The notes beneath the pieces were generated by a model that did not search any database, was not told the origin of the DNA, and saw only the letters and a program-made list of their open reading frames with translations. A DNA stretch of 64,000 nt from assembly GCF_003581585.1 (NCBI RefSeq), contig NZ_QXIR01000003.1:124001-188000 (forward strand), read 5' to 3'. Position numbers and translations under genes: made by a program. Positions within the stretch are counted from its first letter, which is position 1. Each line of letters opens with the position of its first letter. Source of the stretch: Bacillus salacetis. Its GTDB lineage: Bacteria > Bacillota > Bacilli > Bacillales > Bacillaceae_B. Below are positions 47,063 through 58,108 of the stretch, one piece after another.

Positions 47063-47854
47063 CTACTCTTCATCTAAAGTGTCAAAGTATCTTGCTAAAC
47101 CCTCCATCATATCTTCCACTGTATACCTTTCAGGGACAACTTGTACAGTCAGACCATTTTTGAGCGCAGCTTCCTCGGTAACCGGCCCTATGCAAGCTAC
47201 AGTAATACCGTTCACTGCATCATGCAATTGATGATCATTGACTATCTTCACAAAGCGCCGTACGGTTGAAGGACTGGTAAATGTGACGGCTGAGACTTCT
47301 CTTTTCTGCAGCAATGATGAGAGACATTTTGCACGATCCTTTGGAAAGCAAGTCTCATAGGTTATCCATTCATCCAGGTGCTTACCTCTATCCTTAAAGC
47401 AGGCTGCTATGGTATCCCGCGCCAGGTTCCCTTTAGATAGCAGCACAGGACCTGAATCGGGGTATTCCCTAAGAAACTCCGCCGCAAAGTCAGCACCGGT
47501 ATACAGACTGGGGATGAAATCTGCCTCTATTCCATGAAGCTTCATCTCTTGACGGGTCTTTTCCCCTACAGCGGCAAACCTGGTTTGGCTGCCCTTCAGG
47601 GAAAGCTGCTGTTCCTCTAATTTTTGAAAGAAAAAGCTGACACCATTTTTGCTAGTAAAAAAAATCCATTCATAGGATTTCAGTCTTTCTAAATATGTAG
47701 TTTCTTTTTTATCATGAAAGGGTTTGAAAGAGATCAGCGGAACAATATGGGGAACACCGCCATATTGTCTGATAATGTCCGCCATCCCTTTCGCAGCCTT
47801 TTCTTCTCTTGTAACGAGAATGTCTCTACCAGCAAGCGGTAAAGCGGGTTCCAT
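47063..47854 (-). CDS. hemD: Uroporphyrinogen-III synthase
   Basis: A 263-residue HemD, two-domain fold, low conservation as is normal: GRDILVTREEKAA at the start, FFTSKNGVSFFF and FTSPSTVRRFV in the family positions. It closes and inverts ring D of hydroxymethylbilane. The ATG overlaps the hemC stop by one base. Confidence 0.9.
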   Translation of the reverse strand: MEPALPLAGRDILVTREEKAAKGMADIIRQYGGVPHIVPLISFKPFHDKKETTYLERLKSYEWIFFTSKNGVSFFFQKLEEQQLSLKGSQTRFAAVGEKTRQEMKLHGIEADFIPSLYTGADFAAEFLREYPDSGPVLLSKGNLARDTIAACFKDRGKHLDEWITYETCFPKDRAKCLSSLLQKREVSAVTFTSPSTVRRFVKIVNDHQLHDAVNGITVACIGPVTEEAALKNGLTVQVVPERYTVEDMMEGLARYFDTLDEE

Positions 47855-48786
47855 TACTGGTCAAGCTCCTCTTTGACCTTATCAATCAGTGCTTTGGCAC
47901 CTCTTTCAGTCAGCAGTGCAGCAGCTTCTTCCCCCACTTGAACAGGATCTGGTCCCGTAACGGTTTCCTTGTAGATATCTTTTCCATCCGGCGAAGCAAC
48001 CAGGACAGTCATGGTTACATCCTGTTCATCATTCAACCGGGCATATCCCGCGATCGGCACTTGACAGCCGCCTTCCATTTTGTGAAGGAAAGTCCGCTCC
48101 GCTGTCACCGTCTTGGTAACTTGCGCTGATGCAAACTTGCTCAATAAGCCGAGAAGTTGATCATCGTCTTCACGGCATTCGATGGAAAGAGCACCTTGTC
48201 CGACTGCAGGCACACAAATTTCCGGTTCAAGGAATTCTGTCACCACATTGGAAGTCCAGCCCATTCTGGATAATCCCGCTGCAGCTAAAATAATTGCGTC
48301 ATAATCTTCGGTGTCAAGCTTGGCAAGACGCGTGTCGATATTTCCCCTGATCCACTTGATTTCAAGGTCAGGACGCTGAGCAAGAATTTGCGCTCCCCTT
48401 CTCAAACTGCTGGTTCCGATGATGGATCCTGCAGAAAGATCACTCAGTTTCACATGATTCTTCGATATGAATGCATCGCGATGATCTTCTCTCTCGGGAA
48501 TACAGCCGATGCACAGGCCTTCAGGAAGTACCGCCGGCATGTCTTTCATACTATGGACTGCCATATCAATTTCCTTGTCCATCATAGCCTGTTCAATTTC
48601 TTTGACGAACAACCCTTTTCCGCCAACCTTTGATAATGTCACATCCAGAATCTGATCCCCTTTTGTGACAATTTCCTTTACTTCAAAATCAAATGATGGG
48701 TCCAATTCCTTCAATTTATTAATGACCCAATTCGTTTGTGTTAATGCAAGCTTGCTTCGACGTGAACCTACTATAATTTTTCGCAT
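47854..48786 (-). CDS. hemC: Hydroxymethylbilane synthase
   Basis: A 310-residue porphobilinogen deaminase. [29 protein letters not shown] and the cofactor cysteine in [12 protein letters not shown] are visible. ATG at 48786 ([11 protein letters not shown]) gives the family start; the preceding 19 codons are not expected. It joins four porphobilinogens into hydroxymethylbilane. Confidence 0.96.
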   Translation of the reverse strand: MRKIIVGSRRSKLALTQTNWVINKLKELDPSFDFEVKEIVTKGDQILDVTLSKVGGKGLFVKEIEQAMMDKEIDMAVHSMKDMPAVLPEGLCIGCIPEREDHRDAFISKNHVKLSDLSAGSIIGTSSLRRGAQILAQRPDLEIKWIRGNIDTRLAKLDTEDYDAIILAAAGLSRMGWTSNVVTEFLEPEICVPAVGQGALSIECREDDDQLLGLLSKFASAQVTKTVTAERTFLHKMEGGCQVPIAGYARLNDEQDVTMTVLVASPDGKDIYKETVTGPDPVQVGEEAAALLTERGAKALIDKVKEELDQ

Positions 48787-48802
48787 TACGAACCTCCTAA
48801 GC

Positions 48803-49636
48803 TTATGAATACCAGAAATGGAATGATGACAGGCGGCTGGCAAGAAGGAAATTGATCAAAATCACCAGAAATGCACCAATGTTCAACAGTGCCAGATTCT
48901 TGCCATATACCTCTTTCCGTACCCGTAAATATAAAAACACACTATAAATGATCAACAAAATGAATGAACCTATTATCTTGGGATCATACCATATAAAATC
49001 AGGCAGTTTAATGACAGCCCACTGCAGGCCAAGAATCAACCCCAGAAGGAGCATGGCGACCCCGGCTGCATTCAAAATATAGGCTCCTTTTTCCAGTTTC
49101 GACAAATCGCTGATCCTCCATAACCGCGGTCCCCACTTTTTCTCTTTAAGGAGCTTATATTGCAGCAGATAGAGCAGTGAAAACACAAAGGACAGGGAAA
49201 AAGCACCGTAAGATAGGATGGCCATGGTGATATGGATCAGCAGCAATTCCGAAACCAGCTGTTCGGCCATCGCATTGGATTCAACCTGAACTGGAGCGAA
49301 GGTATGGATAGCCATGATGATGAATCCCAGTATATTTGTAAAAAACACGGTGAAGTCCACTCGAAGGACCCGGTTTATTGCAAGAGACAGTGTGATCAGC
49401 ACCCAGGCATAAAAATAAAGCCCCTCAAATATGGTGAGGACCGGAAACCTGCCTGTGCGCATCATATAAAGAAACAAAAAGATTGTTTGAAGAGCCCAAA
49501 CAATCGCAAGAAGCCAGAAGGCAAACATATTTGCCTTCCGGTTTTTGTTTAAGAAATCTATGAAGTAAAAAAGAATGCTGATGGCATACAGAACGATCAT
49601 CAGTTCATGCAGCCTTGTCATTGTTTGTTCAAACAT
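48803..49636 (-). CDS. hemX: HemX, cytochrome c assembly-type membrane protein
   Basis: A 277-residue protein with eight predicted transmembrane helices and a CcsA/CcmC-like region ([30 protein letters not shown]). In B. subtilis HemX lowers the HemA protein level. The tryptophan-rich WWD heme motif of true CcsA is lacking. Sits between hemA and hemC. Confidence 0.92.
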   Translation of the reverse strand: MFEQTMTRLHELMIVLYAISILFYFIDFLNKNRKANMFAFWLLAIVWALQTIFLFLYMMRTGRFPVLTIFEGLYFYAWVLITLSLAINRVLRVDFTVFFTNILGFIIMAIHTFAPVQVESNAMAEQLVSELLLIHITMAILSYGAFSLSFVFSLLYLLQYKLLKEKKWGPRLWRISDLSKLEKGAYILNAAGVAMLLLGLILGLQWAVIKLPDFIWYDPKIIGSFILLIIYSVFLYLRVRKEVYGKNLALLNIGAFLVILINFLLASRLSSFHFWYS

Positions 49637-49652
49637 CGACTTTTAACCTCGC

Positions 49653-51008
49653 TTATGATTGAAAAGAGGGCTGAAGTTTCACTGGAGCAGCTCCTGTCTT
49701 TTCGTTCCCCTTGCTCTCAAGTGCATCTGCCTGCGGCTGCAATTGTTCCTCGATGTTGAATATTTTAATGAATAGATCCAGTTTCTCCTGTCCATCCGGC
49801 AAAGCGGCAAGCTCTTTCACTTGAAGGATCGGATCTTTCAGTAACTGATTGATGATGCTTTTTGTATGTTTATTTAATACTTTCCGTTCGCGGTCACTCA
49901 GATTAGGCATTTTGCGTTCAATGCTTTCCATCGTCTGGCCTTGAATCATCAATGCTTTCTCCCTTAGTGCTGAAATGACAGGTACGACACCAAGCATATT
50001 GAGCCATTCCTTGAAAGCGACAATCTCCGCCTCAATCATGATGCCGATGGACTCTGCTGCTTTTTGCCTTTCAGCCATATTGGCTTCGACAATGCCTTCC
50101 AAATCGTCAATGTCATAAAGGAATGCACTGTCAAGGTTGCCGATTTCCGGATCCAGGTCCCTTGGCACAGCAATGTCGACCATGAAAAGAGGACGGCCTT
50201 TTCTCATCCGCTCAACCAGGTTCATCTGGTCTTTAGTCACCACGTATTCCTTAGAGCCTGTAGAGCTGATAAGAATATCCGCCTCAACCAGCGCACACTG
50301 AAGTTCTTGTAACGTCTTTGCGTCCCCATTGAACTTATCAGCCAAGGAAACGGCCTTTTCAAACGTACGGTTGATGACCGTCACTTTCGTTGCTCCGCTG
50401 CCATGAAGGTTCTTGATTGCCAACTCACCCATCTTGCCCGCACCAAGGATCAAAACGTGCTTACCGCTCAAATCCCCGAATATTTTCTTGGCAAGTTCGA
50501 CAGCAGCATAGCTGACAGAAACGGCATTCGAACCGATTTCTGTTTCTGAATGAGCTTTCTTTGCCATTGTAATCGCCTGCTTGAAAAGGTGATTAAAGAC
50601 AGTACCTGTCGTTCCGGATTCCTGGGCAGACAAAAAGCTTGACCGTATTTGGCCAAGAATCTGTGTTTCACCGACCACCATGGAGTTCAGGCCGCACGTA
50701 ACATTAAATAAGTGCTCGACAGCACCATCCTGTTCATATATGAACAAATAAGGAGAAAACTCCTCTTTGTCAATTTTAAACCATTGAGATAAGAATTCCT
50801 TAATATAATAACGACCTGTATGAAGCTGATCTACGACCGCATATACTTCCGTCCTATTACATGTAGAGACGATCACATTCTCAAGGATACTTTTCTTTCC
50901 CTTAAGTGCTTCCATCGCTGTTTGCAGGTCTGCCTCATTAAAAGATAAACGTTCACGAATCTCAACAGGGGCCGTTTTGTAATTTAAACCGACTGTAATT
51001 ATGTGCAT
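49653..51008 (-). CDS. hemA: Glutamyl-tRNA reductase
   Basis: A 451-residue HemA, first enzyme of C5-pathway heme synthesis, reducing Glu-tRNA to glutamate-1-semialdehyde with NADPH. Nucleophile Cys50 is in [19 protein letters not shown] is the NADPH site; a C-terminal dimerisation helix bundle follows. The promoter region before it has a TATACT -10-like box but no clear -35. Confidence 0.96.
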   Translation of the reverse strand: MHIITVGLNYKTAPVEIRERLSFNEADLQTAMEALKGKKSILENVIVSTCNRTEVYAVVDQLHTGRYYIKEFLSQWFKIDKEEFSPYLFIYEQDGAVEHLFNVTCGLNSMVVGETQILGQIRSSFLSAQESGTTGTVFNHLFKQAITMAKKAHSETEIGSNAVSVSYAAVELAKKIFGDLSGKHVLILGAGKMGELAIKNLHGSGATKVTVINRTFEKAVSLADKFNGDAKTLQELQCALVEADILISSTGSKEYVVTKDQMNLVERMRKGRPLFMVDIAVPRDLDPEIGNLDSAFLYDIDDLEGIVEANMAERQKAAESIGIMIEAEIVAFKEWLNMLGVVPVISALREKALMIQGQTMESIERKMPNLSDRERKVLNKHTKSIINQLLKDPILQVKELAALPDGQEKLDLFIKIFNIEEQLQPQADALESKGNEKTGAAPVKLQPSFQS

Positions 51009-51106
51009 GACAGAAATACACCCCCAACTTAATCATTAATTCTAGTATAACATGTACGACAAATGTACCATCCAAATAAATGTGAACATAACATGAAACC
51101 TGTGGT

Positions 51107-51668
51107 ACCATTAAAAGTGGAGCTGGCTCGTCCAGCCCCGACAGGCGTTGATTCTTTCACCAGATGAGGACGCTTTTTGTCCTCGGCTGGTGAAAGAATA
51201 ACGACCCGAGGGGCTAGCCAGCGGAACTGGATAGCGAATCGAGTGTAAAGGCAGCTCGCCAAGCTCCGACAGGCGTTGATGCTTTCAACAGATGAGGGCG
51301 CTTTTTGCCCTCGGCTGTTGAAACATAACGACCCGAGGAGCTAGCTGCCGACACCGGATACCATTAAAAGTGGAGTCGGCTTGCTAAGGCCCGACAGGCG
51401 TTGATGCCTTTCCACAGATGAGGACGCCCTTTGTCCTCGGCTGTGGAAAGCATAACGACCCGAGGGACTAGCCGACGGAACTGGATACCATTAAAAGTGA
51501 AGCCGGCTCGTCCAGCCCCGACAGGCGTTGATTCTTTCACCAGATGAGGACGCTTTTGTCCTCGGCTGGTGAAAGAATAACGACCCGAGGGGCTAGCCAG
51601 CGGATAACGTGTAAAGACGGCTGGTACAGGCCTCAGGCGGGTAATGCTTGCAAATGATATACCCGCAT
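51107..51668. repeat. Tandem array of type-1 structured repeats (4 full copies and a remnant)
   Basis: Copies at 51107-51232, 51243-51359, 51361-51487 and 51488-51605, with a degenerate fifth at about 51606-51668. Each keeps CCGACAGGCGTTGAT and AACGACCCGAGG. Outer stems change together: GCTGGCT/AGCCAGC, GGCAGCT/AGCTGCC, GTCGGCT/AGCCGAC. Inner stems change together: CACCAG/CTGGTG, CAACAG/CTGTTG, CCACAG/CTGTGG, and GGAC/GTCC versus GGGC/GCCC. This is direct covariation within one array and points to a structured RNA or a structured single-strand DNA. It fills nearly all the gap between hemA and the next gene. Confidence 0.88.
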
Positions 51669-51779
51669 TTGAAACATTTATTAAAGTAAATTACATAAAT
51701 TTATTGATTTCGACATAGTTTCCTATGTTAGATTAACAAAAGAAACCCCAATATTCAAGTTTACAAATCGGAGGCTTTT

Positions 51780-52265
51780 ATGAAAGGACAACGACTGTTT
51801 CCAGGAATGATATTGATTGGATTCGGCATCTATTTTTACCTTCAGCAATCCAATATTGAGATTTTCCGGGAGTTTTACACATGGCCTACACTCCTGATCA
51901 TTGTAGGAACAGCATTCCTGGCTCAGGGATATAAAGGAAGAGATTACGAATCGATACTTCCCGGTACGATTCTCACAGGGTTCGGTTTGCACTTCCATAT
52001 AACCAATCTCGTTGCCATTTGGCCTGACCATATGGGAGTATTCATACTCATCATTTCACTTGGTTTCCTGCTCAGATACCAGAAAACGGGGAATGGCTTG
52101 TTCCAAGGTGTACTCTTTCTTATTCTAGCTATAATCCTCTTGTTTTATGATATGGTTTTGAAATGGCTTGGCTTTTTGCAGGGAGGCGTCAATGTAATCC
52201 GCGACTTTTGGCCGCTGATCATTGTACTTATTGGTGTTTATCTTCTCCTCATTAAGAAAAAATAA
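51780..52265 (+). CDS. LiaF-type transmembrane domain protein
   Basis: A 161-residue protein with five or six hydrophobic segments and repeated Gly-Phe-Gly motifs (MILIGFGIYFYL, TILTGFGLHFHI, WPLIIVLIGVYLLL), typical of the LiaI-LiaF-like transmembrane region. Such proteins often sense or respond to envelope stress, but no partner kinase is nearby. GGAGG eight bases before ATG. Single-gene unit on the plus strand with its own terminator. Confidence 0.75.
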   Translation: MKGQRLFPGMILIGFGIYFYLQQSNIEIFREFYTWPTLLIIVGTAFLAQGYKGRDYESILPGTILTGFGLHFHITNLVAIWPDHMGVFILIISLGFLLRYQKTGNGLFQGVLFLILAIILLFYDMVLKWLGFLQGGVNVIRDFWPLIIVLIGVYLLLIKKK

Positions 52266-52295
52266 AAACAGGACCCGCTTCCGGATCCTGTTTTT
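52264..52295 (+). terminator. Terminator of the LiaF-type gene
   Basis: AAACAGGACCC pairs with GGATCCTGTTT (one mismatch) and ends in TTTTT right after the stop. Confidence 0.8.
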
Positions 52296-52352
52296 AATGG
52301 TTTCAAATATGGATAGAACTTTTGGTCTTTGTATTATATAGACAAAAGAGCC

Positions 52353-53087
52353 CTATAGAATTGAATCAAGGAATTCTTGTGTCCTCTGTTCTTTTGGATT
52401 TCCGAACAGTTCTTCTGGCGGCCCCACTTCGACAATCCTGCCATCGTGCATATAGACAACCCAGTCCGCTACTTCACGGGCAAACCCCATTTCATGAGTC
52501 ACCACGACCATTGTCATCCCTTCCAAAGCGAGCTCTTTCATCGTAGTCAAAACCTCTCCTACAAGCTCAGGGTCCAGCGCGGAGGTCGGTTCATCAAACA
52601 GCATTATGTCCGGTTTCATGGCCAGGGCGCGTGCGATGGCCACACGCTGCTTTTGCCCTCCGGAAAGCTTTGAAGGATACACATCTGCTTTGTCCTCCAA
52701 ACCAACCTTCTTCAACAGATCCATGGCCTCTTTTTTCGCTTCGTTCTTTGGAATCTTCTTAACCTGGATAGGTGCTTCCATGACATTTTGGATTACCGTT
52801 TTATGAGGGAAAAGGTAAAAATGCTGGAACACCATCCCTACCTTTGCCCGAATTTCATTTAAATCATGGGAGCCCCTGTTTACTTCCTCCCCTTCGATGA
52901 TGATCCTGCCGTCATCTTTGATCTCCAAGAAATTCAAGCATCTGAGCAATGTACTCTTGCCTGAACCACTTGCACCGATCAAACAGACCACATCACTTTC
53001 TCTTACATTTATATCGATGTCCTTCAGTACGTGCAGGTCACCGAAGGATTTATTCAATTTTTCTACTTTAATCATTTCCTGACTCAA
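52353..53087 (-). CDS. Polar amino acid ABC transporter, ATPase subunit
   Basis: A 244-residue GlnQ-type ATPase: Walker [10 protein letters not shown], signature [16 protein letters not shown], Walker [14 protein letters not shown], His switch VVTHEMGF. I chose TTG 53087, seven bases after GGAGGG; an ATG four codons later is too far from that site. Last gene of the binding protein-permease-ATPase operon. B. subtilis has no transporter between hemA and engB. Confidence 0.88.
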   Translation of the reverse strand: MSQEMIKVEKLNKSFGDLHVLKDIDINVRESDVVCLIGASGSGKSTLLRCLNFLEIKDDGRIIIEGEEVNRGSHDLNEIRAKVGMVFQHFYLFPHKTVIQNVMEAPIQVKKIPKNEAKKEAMDLLKKVGLEDKADVYPSKLSGGQKQRVAIARALAMKPDIMLFDEPTSALDPELVGEVLTTMKELALEGMTMVVVTHEMGFAREVADWVVYMHDGRIVEVGPPEELFGNPKEQRTQEFLDSIL

Positions 53088-53121
53088 GTTATATCCCTCC
53101 ATCCGTTTTAAAAGTGCTTAT

Positions 53122-53769
53122 CTACTCACCAAGCGACATGCGCTTTTCCACGAAATTCACAAGCAATGAGAAGATCAGTACCAATACAAGGTAATACACC
53201 GCTACGATCAGCAGATATGTCATATAGTCAAAATTATTTGATCCCAAAGTGGTGGCTACACTGAATAACTCAAACATACCGATGAAAGAAGCGAGTGATG
53301 AATCCTTCAAAGCAATGATGAATTGGTTTCCAAGCGGCGGCAATGCACGTCTGAAAGCCTGCGGCAGAATGATCCTTCTCATTGTTAAACCGGAGGACAT
53401 GCCAAGGGACCTTCCCGCTTCCATCTGCCCCTTGTCAATGGATTGGATGGTTCCCCGGAAGATTTCCGCGATATAGGCACCATTATGGAAGGCCAATCCC
53501 AGTACGACTGACCAGAAATCGGAAATCTGAAGAGCTGTCAATCCAAAATAGAAAATGAATATCTGTACGATCAGCGGGGTTCCCCTGACGACAAATATGT
53601 AAATATCGGCAATGATTTCAAGGATCTTGACTTTTGAGATCTTTAAAAAGGCAAAAAATAAACCGATGAAGATAGCGATAAATACTGAAATGACTGTTAA
53701 TTGAAAAGTAATCCACATTCCACGAAGGAATACATCATACGTGTCTAAAAACGTCTCAAAAAGAGTCAA
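53122..53769 (-). CDS. Polar amino acid ABC transporter, permease subunit
   Basis: A 215-residue HisM/GlnP-type permease with about five transmembrane helices and the ATPase-contacting EAA loop (EAGRSLGMSSGLTMRRIILPQAFRRALPP). TTG at 53769 follows GGAGGG by six bases. Pairs with itself as a homodimer, since only one permease gene is present. Confidence 0.88.
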   Translation of the reverse strand: MTLFETFLDTYDVFLRGMWITFQLTVISVFIAIFIGLFFAFLKISKVKILEIIADIYIFVVRGTPLIVQIFIFYFGLTALQISDFWSVVLGLAFHNGAYIAEIFRGTIQSIDKGQMEAGRSLGMSSGLTMRRIILPQAFRRALPPLGNQFIIALKDSSLASFIGMFELFSVATTLGSNNFDYMTYLLIVAVYYLVLVLIFSLLVNFVEKRMSLGE

Positions 53770-53824
53770 TTTTTTCCCTCCAATTTGCAAAAAAGTTAGT
53801 TTACAAGTTTAATATCATTTTACA

Positions 53825-53861
53825 GAAAAAAGCGAATGCGCTTCGTTGCCGCACACCCGCT
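53825..53861 (-). terminator. Partial terminator between binding protein and permease
   Basis: An 11-bp stem with three G-U pairs (53831-53841 with 53851-53861) and a run of T on the minus strand. It should lower permease expression relative to the binding protein. Confidence 0.75.
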
Positions 53862-53881
53862 CCTTTTCCTCTGAAGTATAA

Positions 53882-54658
53882 TTATTCCTCCGGATCGGTC
53901 GTGATGTCATCGCCGAAATATTCCTCACTGATTTCAGCCAACGTTCCATTTTCTCTTAAGGTGTCCAATGCTTCATTGATTTTCTTGAGCAGTTCTTCAT
54001 TGTCTTTCGCAACAGCAATAGCCTGTTCGCTTCTGCCCAACAGTTCACGGGCTTCTAATTCCAGACCTGCATTGATTGCTTCCTTCCCAGTGACAAAGTC
54101 AGTGATGACTGCATCATGCTTACCTTTGCTCAATGCTTCCAAAGCGACGACATCACTGTCATATGATTGGATTTCATCCGTCACTTCACTGGCTGTATCA
54201 GCATAAGTAGATCCTTTCGAAACGGCAATTTCCATTCCTTCAAGATCTTCCAGTGTCTCAACAGTACTGTCGGGACGGACGAAAATTTGCGGGCCTGAAT
54301 AGTAGTAAGGTGTTGAAAATGCTACCTTTTCGGCTCTTTCCTCTGTAATGGTGTGGCTGGCGACAGCTGCGTCAAACCGGCCGGACTGCACACCTTCTAC
54401 AATTCCGGAAAATTTAAACTTCTTCTGTTCCGGTTCCATTCCCATTTCTTCTGCCACAGCTTCCGCTACATCGATATCAAATCCGGTCATTGTTCCGTCG
54501 CCGCTGGTCACACTGAACGGCTTAAATTCCCCTGATGCTGCATATGTAAATGTTTCTCCGTCTCCGGATCCTTCTCCATTCGCATCGTCATTTGTGCCGC
54601 AGGCAGAAATCAATGCTGCTGAAGTAAGCAATAGTAATAAACTTTTAATCTTTTTCAT
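53882..54658 (-). CDS. Amino acid ABC transporter, substrate-binding lipoprotein
   Basis: A 258-residue family 3 solute-binding protein with a lipoprotein signal (lipobox LISAC), then a Gly/Asp-rich linker. GFDIDVAEAVAEEMG, GRFDAAVASHTITEERAEKVAFS and a late TLAEISEEYFGDD are family motifs. Ligand not determinable from sequence; a polar amino acid is likely. Confidence 0.9.
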   Translation of the reverse strand: MKKIKSLLLLLTSAALISACGTNDDANGEGSGDGETFTYAASGEFKPFSVTSGDGTMTGFDIDVAEAVAEEMGMEPEQKKFKFSGIVEGVQSGRFDAAVASHTITEERAEKVAFSTPYYYSGPQIFVRPDSTVETLEDLEGMEIAVSKGSTYADTASEVTDEIQSYDSDVVALEALSKGKHDAVITDFVTGKEAINAGLELEARELLGRSEQAIAVAKDNEELLKKINEALDTLRENGTLAEISEEYFGDDITTDPEE

Positions 54659-54693
54659 GTCTTTTTGGCCCCCTAGTTTTTTTCTTAATTATT

Positions 54694-54722
54694 ATGTTAG
54701 CAAACTATTTAACTATTCTCAA
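54694..54722 (-). promoter_or_regulatory. Promoter of the amino acid ABC operon
   Basis: -35 TTGAGA (54717-54722), 17-bp spacer, -10 TAACAT (54694-54699). Confidence 0.55.
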
Positions 54723-54891
54723 AATCTTAATTTACTGATAATTTTGTGTATTTCACCCCATCCCTCCTGTAGATTAACTGAGCCCGCATATTCATTCAAA
54801 TGCAACGGAATACCTCTATATCCTTTAATTTCCTTTCCCGTCTTTATAATATTTGAAACATAAATAAAACAATTTGTAAGTTTAATCATAA

Positions 54892-54924
54892 AAAAAGAGG
54901 GCATTCACAAGGAATGTCCTCTTT
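54892..54924 (-). terminator. Terminator of lonA-engB
   Basis: A 13-bp stem with one G-U pair (54894-54906 with 54912-54924), followed on the minus strand by seven T residues. Confidence 0.92.
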
Positions 54925-54929
54925 CGTTA

Positions 54930-55511
54930 TTATCTTCTGGCATTAAGGGCAGCCCAAACCTGGTCTTTGCCCAAGCCGGTTTCTGAGGAGAAAAGGATGA
55001 CTTCATCCCCCTCTTCTATATCAAGCCCTTCTTTTGTTACCTTCAAATGCTTCTGCCATTTCCCTTTAGGGATCTTGTCGGCTTTTGTGGCAATGATGAC
55101 ACAAGGAATCTCATGATGTTTCAGGAAATCATACATCATGATGTCATCCTGTGTAGGGGGGTGGCGCAAATCGACAATTTGAATGACTGCTTTTAGCTGT
55201 TCTCTCATTGTGATATACGTCTCGATCATTCTTCCCCAAGCTTCGCGTTCTGATTTGGATACTTTGGCAAACCCATATCCGGGAACATCGACAAAATAAA
55301 TGCTTTCTTCGATTTTGTAGAAATTCAACGTTTGAGTTTTTCCAGGCTTGGATGAAATCCTTGCCATGCTTTTACGTCCGATCATCCTGTTGATGAATGA
55401 GGATTTTCCAACATTGGAGCGGCCAGCCAGAGCGAACTCCGGCAAAAAATCTCCAGGATACTGCTCTGGCCTTACAGCACTTATGACTAGCTCTACATTA
55501 TTTACTTTCAC
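54930..55511 (-). CDS. engB: Ribosome biogenesis GTPase EngB (YsxC)
   Basis: A 193-residue TRAFAC GTPase: [32 protein letters not shown]. It acts in late 50S assembly and is essential in B. subtilis. The second GTG (55511) gives the family start [13 protein letters not shown] and lies five bases after AGGTGA. Its start overlaps the end of lonA by 14 bp, the usual lonA-ysxC coupling. Confidence 0.94.
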   Translation of the reverse strand: MKVNNVELVISAVRPEQYPGDFLPEFALAGRSNVGKSSFINRMIGRKSMARISSKPGKTQTLNFYKIEESIYFVDVPGYGFAKVSKSEREAWGRMIETYITMREQLKAVIQIVDLRHPPTQDDIMMYDFLKHHEIPCVIIATKADKIPKGKWQKHLKVTKEGLDIEEGDEVILFSSETGLGKDQVWAALNARR

Positions 55512-57831
55512 TTCTCTCACCTACTAAAGCTGTTTCTAATACTTCTTCGATATGGGAAACCGGAACAAACTTCAGATCCTTCCTGACACTCTCGGGAATA
55601 TCATCGATATCCTTTTCATTGTCCTGTGGAAGAATAATCGTTGTCAGTCCAGCACGGTGTGCACTTAGCGTCTTTTCCTTCAACCCGCCAATCGGCAGAA
55701 CCCGTCCCCTCAGGGTGATCTCCCCTGTCATACCCACTTCGCGTCTGATTTCCCGTCCTGTCAGAGCGGAAACAAGGGCTGTCGCAATCGTAATGCCCGC
55801 TGATGGCCCATCCTTCGGCACAGCGCCTTCCGGGACATGGATATGAATATCGTATTTCTCATGAAAATTTTCTTCAAGCTTCAAATCGACCGCTTTTGAT
55901 CGTACATAACTGAATGCTGCCTGAGCTGATTCTTTCATGACATCACCCAATTTTCCCGTTAACACGAGTTTGCCTTTCCCAGGGGAAAGGGAGACTTCAA
56001 TTTGCAGCGTATCTCCGCCTACAGAAGTATAAGCCAATCCTGTAGCAACGCCTACCTGATTCTCTGTTTCAGCCTGGCCGTAGCGGAATTTCCGTTTGCC
56101 AAGAAAATCTTCAATATTCTTTTCAGTGATGACTACTCTCTTCTTCTCTCCTGATACAATCACTTTTGCTGTCTTACGGCAAAGTGTTGCCAGCTGCCTC
56201 TCCAATCCACGGACACCGGCTTCCCTGGTATAGTAACGGACCACTGCCTGAAGCGCATCTTCCCTTACCTGCAGCTGGGCTTTGGTCAACCCATTTTCTT
56301 TAATCTGCTTAGGGAGAAGATGATTTTTGGCTATGTTAACCTTTTCAAGTTCCGTATATCCCGCTATTGTGATGATTTCCATCCTGTCACGAAGCGGACC
56401 TGGAATCGTGGATAGATCATTGGCTGTGGCGATGAACATCACTTTGGACAAATCATAGGTTTCCTCGATGTAATGGTCACTGAAGTTGGAGTTTTGTTCA
56501 GGATCGAGCACTTCGAGCATTGCTGAAGATGGATCTCCCCTGAAATCACTGGACATCTTGTCGATCTCATCAAGAAGGAAAACAGGATTGATGGTTCCCG
56601 CTTTTTTCATGCCCTGAATGATACGTCCCGGCATCGCTCCAACGTAAGTCCGTCTATGTCCGCGGATTTCGGATTCATCCCGTACCCCGCCAAGGGATAC
56701 GCGGACAAAATGCCTTCCAAGGGATTCTGCCACTGATTTCGCAAGGCTTGTTTTTCCGACTCCCGGAGGTCCTGCCAGACAAAGGATGGGTCCTCTCAAT
56801 GATTGCGTCAGCTTTTGAACAGCCAGGTATTCAAGGACACGTTCCTTTACCTTCTCAAGACCGAAATGATCCCGATTCAGGATTTCTTCCGCATTTTTTA
56901 TGTCAAGATCATCTTCAGTCTGGGCTGACCACGGCAGTGAGACCAGCCACTCGATGTAATTTCGGATGACAGAGCTTTCCGCAGAACTCGTCGGCACTTT
57001 CTCATACCTTCCAAGTTCTTTCAGAACGGTCTTTTCCACAGATTCAGGCATTTCCGCTTCGGCGATCCGCTGTGTCAGTTCCTCAATTTCACCGGTTTTT
57101 CCTTCCTTGTCGCCCAGTTCCTTCTGGATCGCCTTCATTTGCTCCCTCAGATAGTACTCTTTCTGGGTGCGTTCCATTGAACGCTTGACCCGCTGTCCGA
57201 TCTTTTTCTCAAGGTTCAGCACTTCTTTTTCATTGTTGATCGTCTGGATGACAAGCTGAAGACGTTCTTTGATATCCAATGTTTCAAGGACATTTTGCTT
57301 TTCTTTCATTTTCAAAGGAAGGTGGGACGCAACAATATCAGCAAGCCTTCCAGGTTCATCGATATCCGAAACCGTCGAATAGGTCTCAGCCGACACCTTC
57401 TTGGAGAGCTTTATGTATTGCTCGAAATAATTTAACAGCGTCCTCATCAGCGCTTCTGTCTCTGATTCCTTTTTTTCGCTGTCCTCATGTGTGAATATGT
57501 TCACTTCATAGAACTTTTCCTCATTGGTAAATCCGCTGATTTCCGCTCTTTGGATTCCCTCCACGAGCACCCTGATCGTTCCATTAGGTAGTTTCAGCAT
57601 TTGTTTGACCTTCGTCAAGGTCCCCATTTTGTAGAAATCGTCCACGCCTGGTTCATCTATATTCATATCCTTTTGAGTAGTCAGAAAAATATATTGGTCA
57701 TCAACCATCGCTTTTTCCAATGCCTGGACTGACCGGTCACGTCCTACGTCAAGATGAAGGACCATAGTTGGATAAACAAGCAAACCTCTTAATGGGAGGA
57801 GGGGAAGAGTTATTTCTTTTTGTTTTGCCAT
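55498..57831 (-). CDS. lonA: ATP-dependent protease LonA
   Basis: A 777-residue LonA: N-terminal substrate domain ([15 protein letters not shown]), coiled coil, AAA+ domain with [13 protein letters not shown], and the Ser-Lys peptidase with [11 protein letters not shown] and a later catalytic Lys in [14 protein letters not shown]. It degrades damaged and regulatory proteins. ATG at 57831 follows GGAGG; upstream codons are not conserved. Confidence 0.96.
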   Translation of the reverse strand: MAKQKEITLPLLPLRGLLVYPTMVLHLDVGRDRSVQALEKAMVDDQYIFLTTQKDMNIDEPGVDDFYKMGTLTKVKQMLKLPNGTIRVLVEGIQRAEISGFTNEEKFYEVNIFTHEDSEKKESETEALMRTLLNYFEQYIKLSKKVSAETYSTVSDIDEPGRLADIVASHLPLKMKEKQNVLETLDIKERLQLVIQTINNEKEVLNLEKKIGQRVKRSMERTQKEYYLREQMKAIQKELGDKEGKTGEIEELTQRIAEAEMPESVEKTVLKELGRYEKVPTSSAESSVIRNYIEWLVSLPWSAQTEDDLDIKNAEEILNRDHFGLEKVKERVLEYLAVQKLTQSLRGPILCLAGPPGVGKTSLAKSVAESLGRHFVRVSLGGVRDESEIRGHRRTYVGAMPGRIIQGMKKAGTINPVFLLDEIDKMSSDFRGDPSSAMLEVLDPEQNSNFSDHYIEETYDLSKVMFIATANDLSTIPGPLRDRMEIITIAGYTELEKVNIAKNHLLPKQIKENGLTKAQLQVREDALQAVVRYYTREAGVRGLERQLATLCRKTAKVIVSGEKKRVVITEKNIEDFLGKRKFRYGQAETENQVGVATGLAYTSVGGDTLQIEVSLSPGKGKLVLTGKLGDVMKESAQAAFSYVRSKAVDLKLEENFHEKYDIHIHVPEGAVPKDGPSAGITIATALVSALTGREIRREVGMTGEITLRGRVLPIGGLKEKTLSAHRAGLTTIILPQDNEKDIDDIPESVRKDLKFVPVSHIEEVLETALVGERSESK

Positions 57832-57883
57832 TTTTACACCTCCAGGAATTCTCGCCCTTTTGTATCTCATAAGTCTTTGTACA

Positions 57884-57912
57884 ATTCTATCTTATTTGTA
57901 TAGAGGTGTCCA
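57884..57912 (-). promoter_or_regulatory. Promoter of lonA
   Basis: -35 TGGACA (57907-57912), 17-bp spacer, -10 TAGAAT (57884-57889). No clear CtsR or heat-shock operator was seen nearby. Confidence 0.55.
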
Positions 57913-58108
57913 TTTTATAGGAATGGAGCACTCTTTTAAAGAGAAATGCTTTCAATATTCTCATATCTCATCAGTGAAGAGGGAGAACCTAAGACCCCCC
58001 TCTCCTTCATCTTACCTATAAAATCTTTTGTCTTCATGTATTATGCTTAGGGTTATTCCTCATTTTCCTCTCCAGAGGGTGTACTAAACCGATATTACCA
58101 TCAAATGA

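Noticed and set aside
51107..51668. CRISPR or tRNA-like array
   Set aside because: Units are about 120 bp, similar throughout, and do not fold as cloverleaves; variation is compensatory and not spacer-like.
54719..54904. 61-codon minus-strand frame upstream of the ABC operon
   Set aside because: No ribosome site, overlaps a promoter and the engB terminator; composition looks intergenic.
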